Shown here piece after piece: positions 45,503-55,807 of a DNA stretch of 64,000 nt. Within the stretch, counting starts at the first letter, position 1; each line of letters starts with the position of its first letter. Location: contig NZ_JHVM01000014.1 in assembly GCF_000620145.1 (NCBI RefSeq), positions 1 through 64,000 on the forward strand. The letters run 5' to 3'. This DNA is from Deefgea rivuli DSM 18356. GTDB lineage: Bacteria > Pseudomonadota > Gammaproteobacteria > Burkholderiales > Chitinibacteraceae. The translations under genes were made by a program, and so were the position numbers. A model generated the notes under the pieces. The model did not search any database. It was not told where the DNA came from and saw nothing but the letters and a program-made list of their open reading frames with translations.

Positions 45503-46300
45503 TCATTTGACTGTAGGCAGCAAACCTTGCGTGCGTAAACTCGCCTTTGCGATATCAATCCGCTTGGGTAAATCACTGGCATCGGGAATGTCCATATTCA
45601 GCGCAAAGCTATACAATTTGCCGTCTTGCTCCACCCAACCGACAAACCAGCCTATCGATGGCTGCTTGCGGCCAGTCCAACCTGTTTTGCCATATAACTT
45701 CCAATTTCTGCCGGTTTCCAGCAACGTAATCTCACGTACCGCCGCCTGTATTTCTGCCGAATAAGGTAATGCACCTTGCGCAAGGCGAGTCAAAAATTGC
45801 ACTTGCTCTACCGCGCTGATTTTCAGCGAATCATTCAGCCAAAATTGATCGACACCGCCCTCTATCGTTTTATTACCATAATTCAACAAGCTTAGATTTT
45901 GCTGCATAGGCGTCAAACCAATCCGCCGCGCCAGCTCTTGATACGCCGATACATTCGACACAGGCAAAGCGCCGCGCAAACCCATATCGTGTTCCCACGA
46001 TTTCAGATATTGCGGCGTGCCGTCGTAATGATAAAACACCTCGTCCACACTGCTTACCGAGCCGGTCGCCAAACCAATCAGGCTATTGGGAATTTTAAAC
46101 GTCGATGCCGGTGAATACCGCGTCGCCGCACGCGCCGTATTGTGGCCTATCCAGCGCTGCGCGCCCACATCCAGCATCACAAACGTGCCGCTCACCTTGG
46201 CATCACGAAAGTGTGCTGCAATTTGCGGGCTCGTTTGAATCTCCAGCGCCAAGGCGGCAGGGCTGAGTAAAAAAGCAAATAAGAACAAAAAACGACGCAT
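45503..46300 (-). CDS. Class D (OXA-type) beta-lactamase
   Basis: 265 residues from ATG 46300 (GGGAG seven bases upstream). Signal peptide ending ALALE. All class D motifs are present: STFK at Ser66-Lys69 (acylated serine and carboxylatable lysine), SNVSAYQ (S-X-V), YGN, a Trp in DQFWLND, and KTGWTG. The enzyme should be active on beta-lactams in the periplasm; spectrum unknown. No mobile element, resistance cassette or regulator adjoins it, so it looks like an intrinsic chromosomal enzyme. Confidence 0.95.
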   Translation of the reverse strand: MRRFLFLFAFLLSPAALALEIQTSPQIAAHFRDAKVSGTFVMLDVGAQRWIGHNTARAATRYSPASTFKIPNSLIGLATGSVSSVDEVFYHYDGTPQYLKSWEHDMGLRGALPVSNVSAYQELARRIGLTPMQQNLSLLNYGNKTIEGGVDQFWLNDSLKISAVEQVQFLTRLAQGALPYSAEIQAAVREITLLETGRNWKLYGKTGWTGRKQPSIGWFVGWVEQDGKLYSFALNMDIPDASDLPKRIDIAKASLRTQGLLPTVK

Positions 46301-46365
46301 CACAATCTCCCAAAAATTCGAGCTATTTTGCCAAAATCTACGCGGCGTCGCTTGGTATTAATGCA

Positions 46366-46416
46366 TGGGTATTGCCACAAAGGCATTATTAAACAAAGCC
46401 TACGAGAAAATACATC
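46366..46416. repeat. 51-bp dispersed palindrome, copy 14 (hybrid arms)
   Basis: Left arm TGGGTATT, right arm AATACATC. Lies 65 bases upstream of the beta-lactamase start; interior GCATTATTAAACAAAGCCTA is close to the family consensus. Confidence 0.82.
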
Positions 46417-46535
46417 AAGGTAAAACATCATTTTCAATTGCCTATCTGACTCCCACCCAAACGAAACGATGCTGCACTGCACTTTGGTGATAAAAAAAAG
46501 CCGATTTTTTTATCTTCATGAACCATACTAATTTT

Positions 46536-46561
46536 TAAATTTATTCGTAACTAGCCGCTTA
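46536..46561 (+). promoter_or_regulatory. Possible sigma28 (FliA) promoter of the PAS chemoreceptor
   Basis: TAAA (46536-46539) and GCCGCTTA (46554-46561) with 14-base spacing. The FliA consensus is TAAA-N15-GCCGATAA, so it is one base short with two mismatches. Placed 20 bases before the start codon. Confidence 0.35.
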
Positions 46562-46581
46562 ATTTTCACAGGACAGCATTT

Positions 46582-48360
46582 ATGTTTTCACTGAGTCGTT
46601 TATTTAATCGGCAAAATGCCCAAGATATTGTCAATGCATTGAACACCACGCAAGCCGTGATCCAATTCAAACTTGATGGCACGATTGAAAATGCCAATCC
46701 TATTTTTTTGCAATTACTCGGTTATCGGCTCGATGAAGTGGTCGGCCAGCATCATCGGATTTTCGTCGCGAAAGACGAAGCTAATAGTGCTGAATATCGT
46801 GAATTCTGGGAAAAACTACGCAGCGGCCAAGCGCAAACTCAGTCGTTTAAGCGCATTACCAAAAGCGGCCAAGAAATCTGGATTCAAGCGTCCTACACGC
46901 CGATTTTTCGCAATGGCAAAGTAACGAGAGTTATCAAATTCGCGACTAATATCACCGAGCAAGTGATTAAAAATTCGGATTATTCGTCGCAAGTTGAGGC
47001 GATTAGCCGTGCGCAAGCGGTGATTGAATTTGATTTGCAAGGTACGATTTTGCGCGCCAATCAAAACTTCCTGCAATTGATGGGCTATAGCGAAAACGAA
47101 GTGGTGGGCAAGCATCACCAGATTTTTGTCGATAGCCAAGAAGCCAATAGCCCGGAATATCGCGCTTTTTGGGATAAGCTGAGAAAAGGCGAATACCAAA
47201 CTGCGGAATATCGCCGCTTTGGTAAAGGCGGCAAGGAAGTGTGGATTCATGCCACGTATAACCCGATTAAAACTCCCGATGGCACTTTAATTAAAGTCGT
47301 TAAATATGCCAGCGATATTACCGAGCAAATCCGCCAGCGTGCCGAATTCAGATTGCTGTCTTTAGTCGTGAATGAAACCGATAATTCAATCATTATTACC
47401 GATGCGAATGGTTTGATTATTTTTGTAAATCACGGATTTACTAATTTGACTGGCTATTCAGCAGCTGAAGCAAAAGGCAAAAAACCAGGGCAATTATTGC
47501 AAGGCAAGCAAACCGATCCAGCAACGATAGTGGCGATTCGCCAGAGCCTACAGAGTAAAACGCCGTTTTATGGTGAAATTCTGAATTACGATAAGCGCGG
47601 TAATCCGCATTGGATTTCTTTAGCGATTAATCCTGTCACAAATGATAGCGGCAAATTGACGAATTACATTTCAATTCAAGCTGATATTTCCGCCACCAAA
47701 GAAAAATCCGTCGAATACGGTATGCGTTTTGAAGCGATTGGTCGCACTAATGCGGTGGGCGAATGGGATAAAGACGGTAAATTATTCGAAGCCAATAGCT
47801 ATATCATGCAACATTTGGGTTTTTCCGATCAGAAAGCTTTAATCGCACACAGCCGTACTTTGCCAGAAATTATGGGCCAAGAAAAATTCGAACGGGTGCT
47901 GCGGGGCGAGCAAGTGTCGGGTGAATTTGAATTATATGATGTGAATGAAAAAATCGTACTGCTGTCGTCAACGGTATCGCCCTTATTAGATACCGAAGGC
48001 AAGCTCAAATATATCGTGAGTTATGGCGTGGATGTCACTTCCAAAATGGAAGCCAGCCGCGTCACCGACGAAGAAATGGGGCAAGTGATTGCATCAAGCA
48101 ATCAAATCCGACTCATTATCAACACCATCAATTCGATTGCAGCACAAACCAATTTGCTGGCACTCAATGCGGCGATTGAAGCCGCTCGCGCTGGCGAAGC
48201 CGGACGGGGCTTTGCCGTCGTGGCCGATGAAGTACGTAAATTAGCCGTTGAATCGGCCAGCTCTGCACAAGAAATTCAAAAGTTGGTTGAGGAATCTGTG
48301 CACCGGATCGAAAGTCTAGAAACCTCTTTACGACGTTTAAGTAGCAGCAGCCAAGAATAA
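46582..48360 (+). CDS. Cytoplasmic chemoreceptor with four PAS domains
   Basis: 592 residues, no transmembrane helix. Four PAS domains in tandem: about 12-128, 134-250, 258-375 and 383-495. PAS1 and PAS2 are clearly duplicated ([11 protein letters not shown] versus [11 protein letters not shown]). A short MCP signalling domain follows, with the hairpin-tip signature [20 protein letters not shown] and [15 protein letters not shown]. The arrangement is like BdlA/Aer-2 type soluble receptors, which sense redox or oxygen through PAS-bound haem or flavin. The signalling helices are short. ATG preceded by AGGA. Confidence 0.9.
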   Translation: MFSLSRLFNRQNAQDIVNALNTTQAVIQFKLDGTIENANPIFLQLLGYRLDEVVGQHHRIFVAKDEANSAEYREFWEKLRSGQAQTQSFKRITKSGQEIWIQASYTPIFRNGKVTRVIKFATNITEQVIKNSDYSSQVEAISRAQAVIEFDLQGTILRANQNFLQLMGYSENEVVGKHHQIFVDSQEANSPEYRAFWDKLRKGEYQTAEYRRFGKGGKEVWIHATYNPIKTPDGTLIKVVKYASDITEQIRQRAEFRLLSLVVNETDNSIIITDANGLIIFVNHGFTNLTGYSAAEAKGKKPGQLLQGKQTDPATIVAIRQSLQSKTPFYGEILNYDKRGNPHWISLAINPVTNDSGKLTNYISIQADISATKEKSVEYGMRFEAIGRTNAVGEWDKDGKLFEANSYIMQHLGFSDQKALIAHSRTLPEIMGQEKFERVLRGEQVSGEFELYDVNEKIVLLSSTVSPLLDTEGKLKYIVSYGVDVTSKMEASRVTDEEMGQVIASSNQIRLIINTINSIAAQTNLLALNAAIEAARAGEAGRGFAVVADEVRKLAVESASSAQEIQKLVEESVHRIESLETSLRRLSSSSQE

Positions 48361-48398
48361 TGACGATTTCTTTTCACCCTCACCCGACATTCTATTGA

Positions 48399-48449
48399 TA
48401 GGTATTGCCATGTAGTCCTTTTTAAATAAAGGCTACAACAAGATACATC
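48399..48449. repeat. 51-bp dispersed palindrome, copy 15 (hybrid arms)
   Basis: Left arm TAGGTATT, right arm GATACATC. Begins 38 bases after the PAS chemoreceptor stop codon. Confidence 0.78.
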
Positions 48450-48536
48450 AATTAAATAAATTAGCGCGATGACAGCCGATTGATCATCGCTTCGCAATTC
48501 TCCGCTGAATTTCTAGAACGATGAATAGCGAAAAAC

Positions 48537-48710
48537 TCAAGCTTCAATGGGGGTGGGGACTCGCTGCAATCTTGCCCACACCGCGAGTTTTTCTTGATCA
48601 GAGTTTTTTGACCAAGCGCGAATTTCATCCAGCGTGCGCAGGCACGCGACGCAATGCTGACGGCGTTCATTCAATTTGCACAAATTAATACAGGGCGATG
48701 CGACGGTCAT
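48537..48710 (-). CDS. DUF1289 small cysteine-rich protein
   Basis: 57 residues from ATG 48710 (MTVASPCINLCKLNERRQHC). The C-X3-C ... C-X2-C arrangement followed by LDEIRAWSK is typical of DUF1289. Family members are small cytosolic proteins, sometimes linked to Fe-S or Fis expression, but unproven. Faces the chemoreceptor gene at 48880, with which it shares an upstream region. Confidence 0.8.
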   Translation of the reverse strand: MTVASPCINLCKLNERRQHCVACLRTLDEIRAWSKNSDQEKLAVWARLQRVPTPIEA

Positions 48711-48879
48711 GATCTTTAGGATTTGAGCTGCGAAGGGGCGTATTGAACGGGATATGCGCCAAGGATGCAAGCCATTCAATACAAACGACCTTTGGTCAGC
48801 CAAGCTGTCACTCAAGCATTATTTTTAGCTGTAAGCACTACAACTAAACCATCACTCCGCTGTTTTAATGGGGATTATC

Positions 48880-50499
48880 ATGAGCATTCGCTGGAAATTA
48901 ATTAGCCTCAGTGCTGGGCTGCTGTTTCTTATGCTTGCACTGGGTGTCTTTGGTATTAAAGGCTTGGCCGCAACCAACTTAGCCTTTGAAACCACTTATA
49001 AAGATCGCGTCTTACCGATCAATCAGCTCAAAATTATTGCCGATATGTATGCGGTGAATATTGTCGACACCACGCATAAAACCAATCACCAAAATATCAA
49101 ACCCGCCGAAGCGTTGGCGCTGGTCAAAGAAGCCAAGCTGCAAATTGAAACGCAATGGCGGGCTTATACCGCCACTCAATTCACCGATAGCGAAGCTCAG
49201 CTGGTCGCCGATGCGACGGCGGCACGGCAAAAAGCCGATGCGGCGGTGGCGCAGCTAGAGCAATTGCTAATCAGCAATGATGCTGCTGCGCTCGACACCT
49301 TTGCACGCCAAACGCTCTACCCGGCAATTGATCCGCTTTCGGGGATTATTTCCAAACTGGTTGAATTGCAATTATCTGAAACCAAAAACAATTTTGAAAC
49401 GGCGCAAAAAGAATATACCCAAATGCGAGTGCTAACGATCAGCCTCATCCTGATTGCACTGTGCTTTGGCGCCGCCTATTCGGCGTGGGTGATTATCGGT
49501 ATGAATCGCAAAATTCAGGCGCTGCGCCAATGCCTATATGCCGCGCGAGATCAACAAAACCTAACGCTACGCGCACCGACCCCAGGTGATGATGAAATCG
49601 ACGGTATTGCCCAAGCGTATAACGATCTCGCCAACAAAACTCAGCACTTGGTGAGCAATGTCGCCCAAGCCATTCGGGTGGTAACGCAAGAAACCCATAA
49701 TCTAGCCAGTAGTAGCGAAGAAGTCGCGCAAGCCACACATCTGGGCGCCGAAGCGACCAGCTCAATGGCGGCAGCAGTCGAAGAAGTCACCGTCGCCATT
49801 TCCCATGTAGCCGATAGCGCACACGATGCAAAAACACTGGGTACGCAAACACGCCATGCCGCAGAAAAAAGTAGCCGTGCGATTCAAGATACGGTGCGCG
49901 AAATTCAAGGCATCGATCAAGCTGTTGCGGTGGCCGCAGAAAAAGTAGCGATGCTGGGTAATGACGCGGAAAAAATCAGCTCGGTGGTGAGTGTAATTAA
50001 AGATGTGGCCGAGCAAACCAATTTGCTCGCCCTCAATGCCGCAATTGAAGCCGCACGCGCGGGTGAACAAGGCCGCGGCTTTGCCGTCGTCGCCGATGAA
50101 GTACGTAAACTCGCTGAGCGCACCGCCGCTGCCACCGTCGACATTCAAAAAATGGTCAGCCTAATCGGCCAAACCAGCCAAGATGCAGTCACCAGTATTA
50201 ACCGCACCGTGCATCTAGCGCACGGCTGCGCGCAAATGGCAGGCGATGCAGGGGAAAGTATCGAAGGCATTAATCATGATGTGGGCAAAGCGGATGTGGC
50301 GATTAGCAATATTGCTGACTCGCTGGGCGAGCAAAAATCCAGCACGCTACTGATTGCGCAGCAAGTTGAGCGCGTCGCACAAATGACCGATCAAAACACC
50401 GCCGCCGTCGGCAGCATGAGCCAATCGGCAGCAAACTTAGGCCACCTGACGCATCAGCTACTTGAAGAAATTAATCACTTCAAATACCAAGGCACTTAG
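48880..50499 (+). CDS. Methyl-accepting chemotaxis protein, 4HB sensor
   Basis: 539 residues from ATG 48880 (GGGG at good spacing; the ATG at 48868 is in frame but less likely). Transmembrane helix 7-30, periplasmic four-helix-bundle domain (about 35-185), second helix about 187-208, HAMP domain (210-265), then a long coiled coil with the tip [19 protein letters not shown] and [18 protein letters not shown]. No C-terminal NWETF-type tail, so it relies on others for CheR/CheB docking. Ligand unknown. Confidence 0.93.
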   Translation: MSIRWKLISLSAGLLFLMLALGVFGIKGLAATNLAFETTYKDRVLPINQLKIIADMYAVNIVDTTHKTNHQNIKPAEALALVKEAKLQIETQWRAYTATQFTDSEAQLVADATAARQKADAAVAQLEQLLISNDAAALDTFARQTLYPAIDPLSGIISKLVELQLSETKNNFETAQKEYTQMRVLTISLILIALCFGAAYSAWVIIGMNRKIQALRQCLYAARDQQNLTLRAPTPGDDEIDGIAQAYNDLANKTQHLVSNVAQAIRVVTQETHNLASSSEEVAQATHLGAEATSSMAAAVEEVTVAISHVADSAHDAKTLGTQTRHAAEKSSRAIQDTVREIQGIDQAVAVAAEKVAMLGNDAEKISSVVSVIKDVAEQTNLLALNAAIEAARAGEQGRGFAVVADEVRKLAERTAAATVDIQKMVSLIGQTSQDAVTSINRTVHLAHGCAQMAGDAGESIEGINHDVGKADVAISNIADSLGEQKSSTLLIAQQVERVAQMTDQNTAAVGSMSQSAANLGHLTHQLLEEINHFKYQGT

Positions 50500-50546
50500 G
50501 GCTGTTGACGAGCCGAAGCTGGCTTGATTCTAAGTAGCGCTGAACT

Positions 50547-50572
50547 AGCCCAACAGGTAAACGTTGGGCTTT
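50547..50572 (+). terminator. Terminator of the chemoreceptor gene
   Basis: Stem AGCCCAAC / GTTGGGCT, 8-base loop, short T tail. It begins 48 bases after the stop codon. Confidence 0.7.
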
Positions 50573-50822
50573 ATACATTCTGCTCAAACTACCATGCTGG
50601 CAGCTCTCGACCCACTACAGACACTCTGTCGTAGGCGCAATGAGTGGCAGGTAACATGGGCAAGCTGTCGTTCGCCATCAGAAGCGGACTATTGCTTATT
50701 GCAAAAACCATCGTTTGTGTAGATACGTAGCAGCCAACAAGGTTGGTTTAGGTGTGCGATAGCACATCGGAATGCGCATAAATTTTTTAGGCTGACCAGT
50801 GACTTTTGCAACCACTTATGGA
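50573..50822. other. Intergenic stretch
   Basis: 250 bases between the chemoreceptor terminator and the Sel1-repeat gene stop. I see no ORF, RNA or repeat that can be supported. Confidence 0.5.
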
Positions 50823-52673
50823 TTATTTTATTTCCGTCGAATCATGATTGCTTGCTTTTCGATGCCAAAACTCTGCTCGCTCTTTATCTATGGATACGCC
50901 CAGCCCAATTACATAGAGCATACTGAGCATGACTTGAGCTTCAACGTCACCTTGCTCTGCTGATTTGATAAACCAATTAGCAGCGTTGGTATCATTTTTT
51001 GATACGCCACGCCCTTTCATATACATAGTAGCAAGCTTAAATTGCGCTTTTGCATGACCTTGTTCAGCTGCTTTTCGATACCATATCATTGCCTTAGCAT
51101 CATTCTGAGCAAGCACTTCGCCTGCATCATATAAAGTAGCCAGATTGAATTGTGCAACTGGATTGCCTTGCTCAACCTCTTTGATGTATGCCAGTTCCTG
51201 CTTGGATGATATGCTGGCTACGGAGTTCGCTGTTTCTTTGAGTTTGAGCGAAGCCTCACTACCTCCTTGAGTAACCGCTTTGCTATGCAAGCTCTTAGCT
51301 TGAGTAAAATTCTGCGGCACCCCGTGCCCTTCTTTATACAAGTCACCCAGTTTAGATTGAGCTTCAAGACAACTAGCAGCAACGCAACTTGTGCCAGCAG
51401 CTTTACGGTACCAAGCAATAGCTTGTTCAAGGTTTTTTTCTACTCCCCGCCCATTCATATACATATCAGCCAAAGTTAATTGGGCTGAGCTCGCACTCAT
51501 CCCGTGTGAGTTAGCCAATTGCCGATACCAGTATGCCGCTTGAACTTCGTCTTTAGGTATGCCTTTACCCTTCATATATTTGTCGGCAAGCATACGTTGA
51601 GCATCTTCGTTATTTTGAATCGCTGATTTTTTAAGCCAAAATACGGCTAGAGCATCATTTTTCGGCACTCCGCGACCAAGCGTATACATGGCTCCAATCT
51701 TTGCTTGAGCCTCATCATCACCTTGTTCTGCTGCCTTACGAAACCAATATTCTGCTTGCGTATTATCAACGGGCAAATCTCCTCTTGTATACATAATGCC
51801 TAGCTGATTCTGCGCTTCAATATAATTTTGCGTGGCCGCTTTTTTATACCAATTAACGGCTTGCACTAAATCGTCTGGCTCCTTCGATTTTTCTGGGGAT
51901 AACATGGCGTTTACCCACTTAGAGTGGTAGCTACTACCTAGTTTAAATTGCCCCTCTGCATCTCCTTGTTCAGCAGCCTTTCGATACCAAAACATGGCTT
52001 TAACCTGATTACTAGGTACCTCTGAGTTTTTCTCATAAATCAGGCCTAGTTTCACTTGTGCTGTGGCATTACCTTGCTCAGCCGCTTTCTGATACCAAGC
52101 TAGAGCTAGCCCGTCGTCACTTCGGATGCCTTCAGCCCGGCGGGGCCCATCACCTAGTATGTATAACTCACCCATTTCTAATTGCGCGGGGATACTGCCT
52201 AACTCGGCAAGTTGGCGATACCATGTTACAACTTGCTTTTTGTCTTGCGAATTACCTTCCAAAACATAGGATATTTTTTGTAGCTGTGTGAGTGCTGGCG
52301 CATGTCCTCTATCGGCAGCCTTACGGTACCAAATTGCAGCATAGCGCTTATCTTGTGGCACGCCGTGGCCGAGTCTGTAAAGTTCAGCAAGCCTAAATTG
52401 CGCTTCAGAGTCCTCTTTGTCTGCCGCTTTTCGATACCAACTAGCTGCAAGCACAGGATTTTCGAATACTCCTTTGCCCTCTTCATACATCAACGCAAGA
52501 TAACGTTGCGCTACTGAGTTGTCGCTCGCGAACGGCTTAAATTCAACCAGTGCCTGTTCATAGTTTTTGTTGTTATATAAAGTGATGGCATCAGCCATCT
52601 GAGCGGCATTTGCCGAAAATATGGATAAGGACAAAATAGAAATAGAAATAGAAATGAATTTATTTATTTTCAC
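50823..52673 (-). CDS. Exported Sel1-like repeat protein
   Basis: 616 residues. Signal peptide ending FSANA-AQM. Nearly the whole mature chain is about 13 Sel1-like repeats of 36 residues or slightly longer (pattern AEQGDAEAQFKLGxxYxxGRGVxxD-AxAxxWYRKA). These fold as alpha-alpha solenoids for protein binding. An irregular segment near residues 430-510 carries extra cysteines (TSCVAASCLEA). GTG start with GGAG upstream. Partner proteins unknown. Lower GC than its neighbours. Confidence 0.9.
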   Translation of the reverse strand: MKINKFISISISILSLSIFSANAAQMADAITLYNNKNYEQALVEFKPFASDNSVAQRYLALMYEEGKGVFENPVLAASWYRKAADKEDSEAQFRLAELYRLGHGVPQDKRYAAIWYRKAADRGHAPALTQLQKISYVLEGNSQDKKQVVTWYRQLAELGSIPAQLEMGELYILGDGPRRAEGIRSDDGLALAWYQKAAEQGNATAQVKLGLIYEKNSEVPSNQVKAMFWYRKAAEQGDAEGQFKLGSSYHSKWVNAMLSPEKSKEPDDLVQAVNWYKKAATQNYIEAQNQLGIMYTRGDLPVDNTQAEYWFRKAAEQGDDEAQAKIGAMYTLGRGVPKNDALAVFWLKKSAIQNNEDAQRMLADKYMKGKGIPKDEVQAAYWYRQLANSHGMSASSAQLTLADMYMNGRGVEKNLEQAIAWYRKAAGTSCVAASCLEAQSKLGDLYKEGHGVPQNFTQAKSLHSKAVTQGGSEASLKLKETANSVASISSKQELAYIKEVEQGNPVAQFNLATLYDAGEVLAQNDAKAMIWYRKAAEQGHAKAQFKLATMYMKGRGVSKNDTNAANWFIKSAEQGDVEAQVMLSMLYVIGLGVSIDKERAEFWHRKASNHDSTEIK

Positions 52674-52971
52674 AATTGAACTCCAAGGCTGATTTGGTCG
52701 GATTTGGACGAGGAGTTGGCGCTCGCGACACAGTTTGAGCGTCTGCAGTTGGAGTCATTGACGACGTTCATTTACCTCAAAATTGTTGAGTGTCAGAGTC
52801 TGTTGTTGGCCGACATCGGCCTGTCGCTCAGTCTAACCGAACAGCCTCAGCCAAGCATCAAGCTATCAGTGGCAAGATCAATCATTGGGTCGATACATCA
52901 AGCAAAATTTCGCAGTGCTAGTTCAATCTTCATTGGCACTGAAGCCGCCCAGTTCAAATACATTAAGGCAA
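52674..52971. other. Intergenic stretch upstream of the Sel1 gene
   Basis: About 300 bases. Must contain the Sel1 gene promoter. An open frame in it (52704-53105 plus) runs through a repeat and into the 3' end of the opposing diguanylate cyclase gene and is not believed. Confidence 0.5.
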
Positions 52972-53022
52972 CAGGTATATTAATGTGGGGCTTATTTAAC
53001 CATGTCTACAATGAAATACCCA
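52972..53022. repeat. 51-bp dispersed palindrome, copy 16
   Basis: Arms CAGGTAT and ATACCCA, interior GTCTACAATG. Ends four bases before the stop codon of the diguanylate cyclase gene (53027). Confidence 0.75.
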
Positions 53023-53026
53023 TCAA

Positions 53027-54382
53027 TCAAGTATTCGGTTTCTCGGCTTTTTCTGGAGAAAATACCGCAATTTCAATTCGGTTTCGTCCAGCTGCTTTGG
53101 CTTGATACAGCGCAGCATCAGCGCGCTCCATCACACTGGCAAAGGCTTCATTTTCCGCCATTTCAGCGACACCTGCGCTGCAGGTCACTACCAGCTGATT
53201 CGGCCATGGGGTTTGTGCAAGACTTGCACGAATTTTTTCGGCCAAGCCTGCAGCGCCAGCCAGATTGGTTTTAATGCTAATTAATAAAAACTCTTCACCA
53301 CCCCAGCGCACTAGGCAATCTGTCGTACGAATTTGCTGCGAAACCCAGCTGGCAAACTGCTGTAAAACGGCATCACCAACGGCATGTCCATGCGCATCGT
53401 TAATTTTCTTAAAATGATCTAGATCCAAAAAAATCAGGCTAATCGGCTGATCTTGGCTTTGGCAGTGCTGTGACAGGAAATTAGCCAAGCCTTCACGATT
53501 ACAAATTTGCGTGAGCGGATCAACCCGCACACGATCAGCCAGTAATTGCGTTTCTTGCGTTAACACCAGATTGGTATTTTCTAACCATTGCTGCCTTTGC
53601 CGACTACTGCGAAGTTTACTGACATCGCTACGCCACTCCCAAAGCAAGCTAATAAAACCCGCGAACAACCACATAAACAGCAGTAATAAACGTAAGTTAG
53701 CCGCGCTAATCCATTTTCCCGTGAATTCAATCCACGCAATCGTAAACTGCTGCTTTCCCGCTTGCACATCGTAGCCCGTGACAATCCGCATCTGCACCAC
53801 GCGATCAAACTCAACCCCCGCTTCTTTGGGTAATGCGCCTCGCTGCAAAATCCACCATGTAGGCACATTAAAATCCCATAAGGAGAACGTCTGCTCTTGC
53901 CATTCTGGCTGCGCCAGCAAAACCACATCCTCAATTTTATTACTCAGATAATCATTGGACTTACTAAATTTAGGCGAGAAATTAAATAAAGAAACGCGTA
54001 GATGCTGCGATGGTTCGACATAGTGATAACGAATTCGCACCGTATCAAACTGGGATAAATTAATCCCTTCACCAGCGGGCTTAAAAAAGAGATCGAAGCC
54101 GCAATACGGCGCGCGTTTTGATAAAACCAGCTCGCAATCGACGCGCCAGCCGTCGCTTTGCGGTGTAACACGGCTAGTGCTCAAGCCTGCACCATCTGAG
54201 ATTAATTCTGATGTCGGCTCCGCTTTAAAATACGGCGGTTCGATTCTTAAATGCCGATTCATTCCCCAGTGATGCCAAAGTAGTAAAGCCGTTGTGATCA
54301 ACGATAAAGCGCCGATCAGCATAATGCGCCGCCGTTTAGCAGGGAGCTGACTGATAGCGCGAATGAGTCGATGTGGCTTCAT
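53027..54382 (-). CDS. Diguanylate cyclase with periplasmic carbohydrate-binding-like domain
   Basis: 451 residues. N-terminal transmembrane helix (about 20-38), a periplasmic beta-rich domain (45-220: FDTVRIRYHYVEPSQHLRVS, resembling CBM11/galactose-binding-like folds), a second helix (about 228-248), a coiled coil and a GGDEF domain with GGEEF. The inhibitory site RTTD lies five residues before it. Produces c-di-GMP. Starts one base after the stop of the HDOD gene, so the two form an operon. Confidence 0.9.
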   Translation of the reverse strand: MKPHRLIRAISQLPAKRRRIMLIGALSLITTALLLWHHWGMNRHLRIEPPYFKAEPTSELISDGAGLSTSRVTPQSDGWRVDCELVLSKRAPYCGFDLFFKPAGEGINLSQFDTVRIRYHYVEPSQHLRVSLFNFSPKFSKSNDYLSNKIEDVVLLAQPEWQEQTFSLWDFNVPTWWILQRGALPKEAGVEFDRVVQMRIVTGYDVQAGKQQFTIAWIEFTGKWISAANLRLLLLFMWLFAGFISLLWEWRSDVSKLRSSRQRQQWLENTNLVLTQETQLLADRVRVDPLTQICNREGLANFLSQHCQSQDQPISLIFLDLDHFKKINDAHGHAVGDAVLQQFASWVSQQIRTTDCLVRWGGEEFLLISIKTNLAGAAGLAEKIRASLAQTPWPNQLVVTCSAGVAEMAENEAFASVMERADAALYQAKAAGRNRIEIAVFSPEKAEKPNT

Positions 54383-54383
54383 G

Positions 54384-55697
54384 CTAGCTCGACAATGTGG
54401 TCAATACCCACATCGTCGCATCCAGTTGATATTGATTAAAATGCGAAGCATCGCAGTGGCATTGTTGCAATAAGGTGGCGTCGGGCAGTTCGCCTTGCTC
54501 GCTTTGAATTGCCAAATTCAAATACGGTGTTAATACGGTAGGACTGCCCGCCAGCGTTTGCGCAACGAGTTCAGGCATTTTCAATTCGCTGAGCAATAAG
54601 CTACGCGGCACGCGCAACAAATAATCAAGTAGAGAAAACAAACCTGTTAAAAACAGCAGTTCACATTGCGCTGGCGACAAATGTGCTAGGCCGAGCAATT
54701 CCATCAAGCGCGCACGGGTTAATGCCGCTTCTAGCAAAGTATCATCGAGTGGACTGGCATCGCTCGGATTAAATAGCAGCAAAGCCAACCAGCGATACAG
54801 CCGCTGCTGCCCCAACACATTCAGTGCATCAATTAAGTAATTAATCGGGTGATTGAGCCCCAAGGCGGCAGAGTTCACATAACGCAATAAGCGTGTCGAT
54901 AAAGCAGGATCAACACGAATCGTTTCGGCAATATCGGTAAATGGCGCCCCCGCTTGCGCTTGTTGCAAAGCCTGATTCAAGCGCATAAATGATGCGGGTA
55001 AATGCCCCCCCAGTTGGGGTGGATGGCTAAAAATCGCGCCCGAAACGAAATTAATCCCCATCCCGATGCAGGCTTCGGCAGTTTCTTGGCTATTGACGCC
55101 ATCGGCCCAAAGCTTGGCATTGGGTGCGAACTGATGGCATTTTTGGATAAGCTGGCTGATTTGGCTGATATCGGCATCGGCAATTTGGATATGAATCAGC
55201 TGAATTTGCTCACCCAGATGCGGCACGCTCAAAAGTTGCGCATCATAGGTGCAGCCCAAAGTATGCGTTGCCCAATGCTGTTTAAATTCGTGAATCAACG
55301 GCCCCGTTTCGCTTGGCAAGCGCCCGCGCGCCAACAGGGTGAGCGCGTGATCGGTTTGAATACCCGCAAAGCGAGATGAAGCCAAGCTCTCCCATTCCAG
55401 CTCTAACCACAATGGCCGCTGTGGCGCATGGTCTTGCGCCAGCAGCAGGCTGACTTCGCAGAGTAAGATTTCGTCATTGCGCAGCAAATGCGCGTTAGCG
55501 TGCGTTGCTTGCGGTAAATGCCGCAAAGACAGCGCATACGCATGTGCGCGCAAATGGTGATCGAGTACCAATTGCCGCCGCATTAAACCTGGATGTGCTG
55601 TCGGTTTCGCGCTGCTGGATGCCGAGCGCAATGGCGGTGCAGTCGCGAGAGTGGGCGTAGGTTTGTGAAACCAATCTTTAAGCCAAGTTAGCATCAT
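54384..55697 (-). CDS. HDOD domain signalling protein with degenerate EAL region
   Basis: 437 residues (start ATG ATG at 55697/55694). The N-terminal half (about 38-235) looks like an EAL domain without its catalytic motif, as in YuxH proteins (QLVLDHHLRAHAY in place of the usual start; ADGVNSQETAEACIGMGINFVSG later). The C-terminal HDOD domain (about 240-435) has RVDPALSTRLLRYVNSAALG. YuxH-type proteins bind c-di-GMP or partner proteins rather than hydrolyse. Directly upstream of a diguanylate cyclase gene, suggesting a shared c-di-GMP pathway. Confidence 0.85.
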   Translation of the reverse strand: MMLTWLKDWFHKPTPTLATAPPLRSASSSAKPTAHPGLMRRQLVLDHHLRAHAYALSLRHLPQATHANAHLLRNDEILLCEVSLLLAQDHAPQRPLWLELEWESLASSRFAGIQTDHALTLLARGRLPSETGPLIHEFKQHWATHTLGCTYDAQLLSVPHLGEQIQLIHIQIADADISQISQLIQKCHQFAPNAKLWADGVNSQETAEACIGMGINFVSGAIFSHPPQLGGHLPASFMRLNQALQQAQAGAPFTDIAETIRVDPALSTRLLRYVNSAALGLNHPINYLIDALNVLGQQRLYRWLALLLFNPSDASPLDDTLLEAALTRARLMELLGLAHLSPAQCELLFLTGLFSLLDYLLRVPRSLLLSELKMPELVAQTLAGSPTVLTPYLNLAIQSEQGELPDATLLQQCHCDASHFNQYQLDATMWVLTTLSS

Positions 55698-55764
55698 AAA
55701 TTCAATCGCGATTGATCGAATTCTTAGCTTAGTTCATCTACGCGATTTCTGAGTTGGCCATCAG

Positions 55765-55784
55765 CCCCAGATCGTGATCTGGGG
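55765..55784. terminator. Palindrome CCCCAGATC-GT-GATCTGGGG, possible terminator
   Basis: Perfect 9-base arms with a 2-base spacer, 24 bases beyond the stop of the OmpA-like gene. No T run, so it could be a weak terminator, an mRNA-end hairpin or a binding site. Confidence 0.45.
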
Positions 55785-55807
55785 TCGATTGACGTTTAGC
55801 TGCAAGT

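Noticed and set aside
52704-53105. Forward ORF of 133 codons
   Set aside because: It runs through a 51-bp repeat and the 3' end of the opposing diguanylate cyclase gene; no family likeness and no ribosome site.
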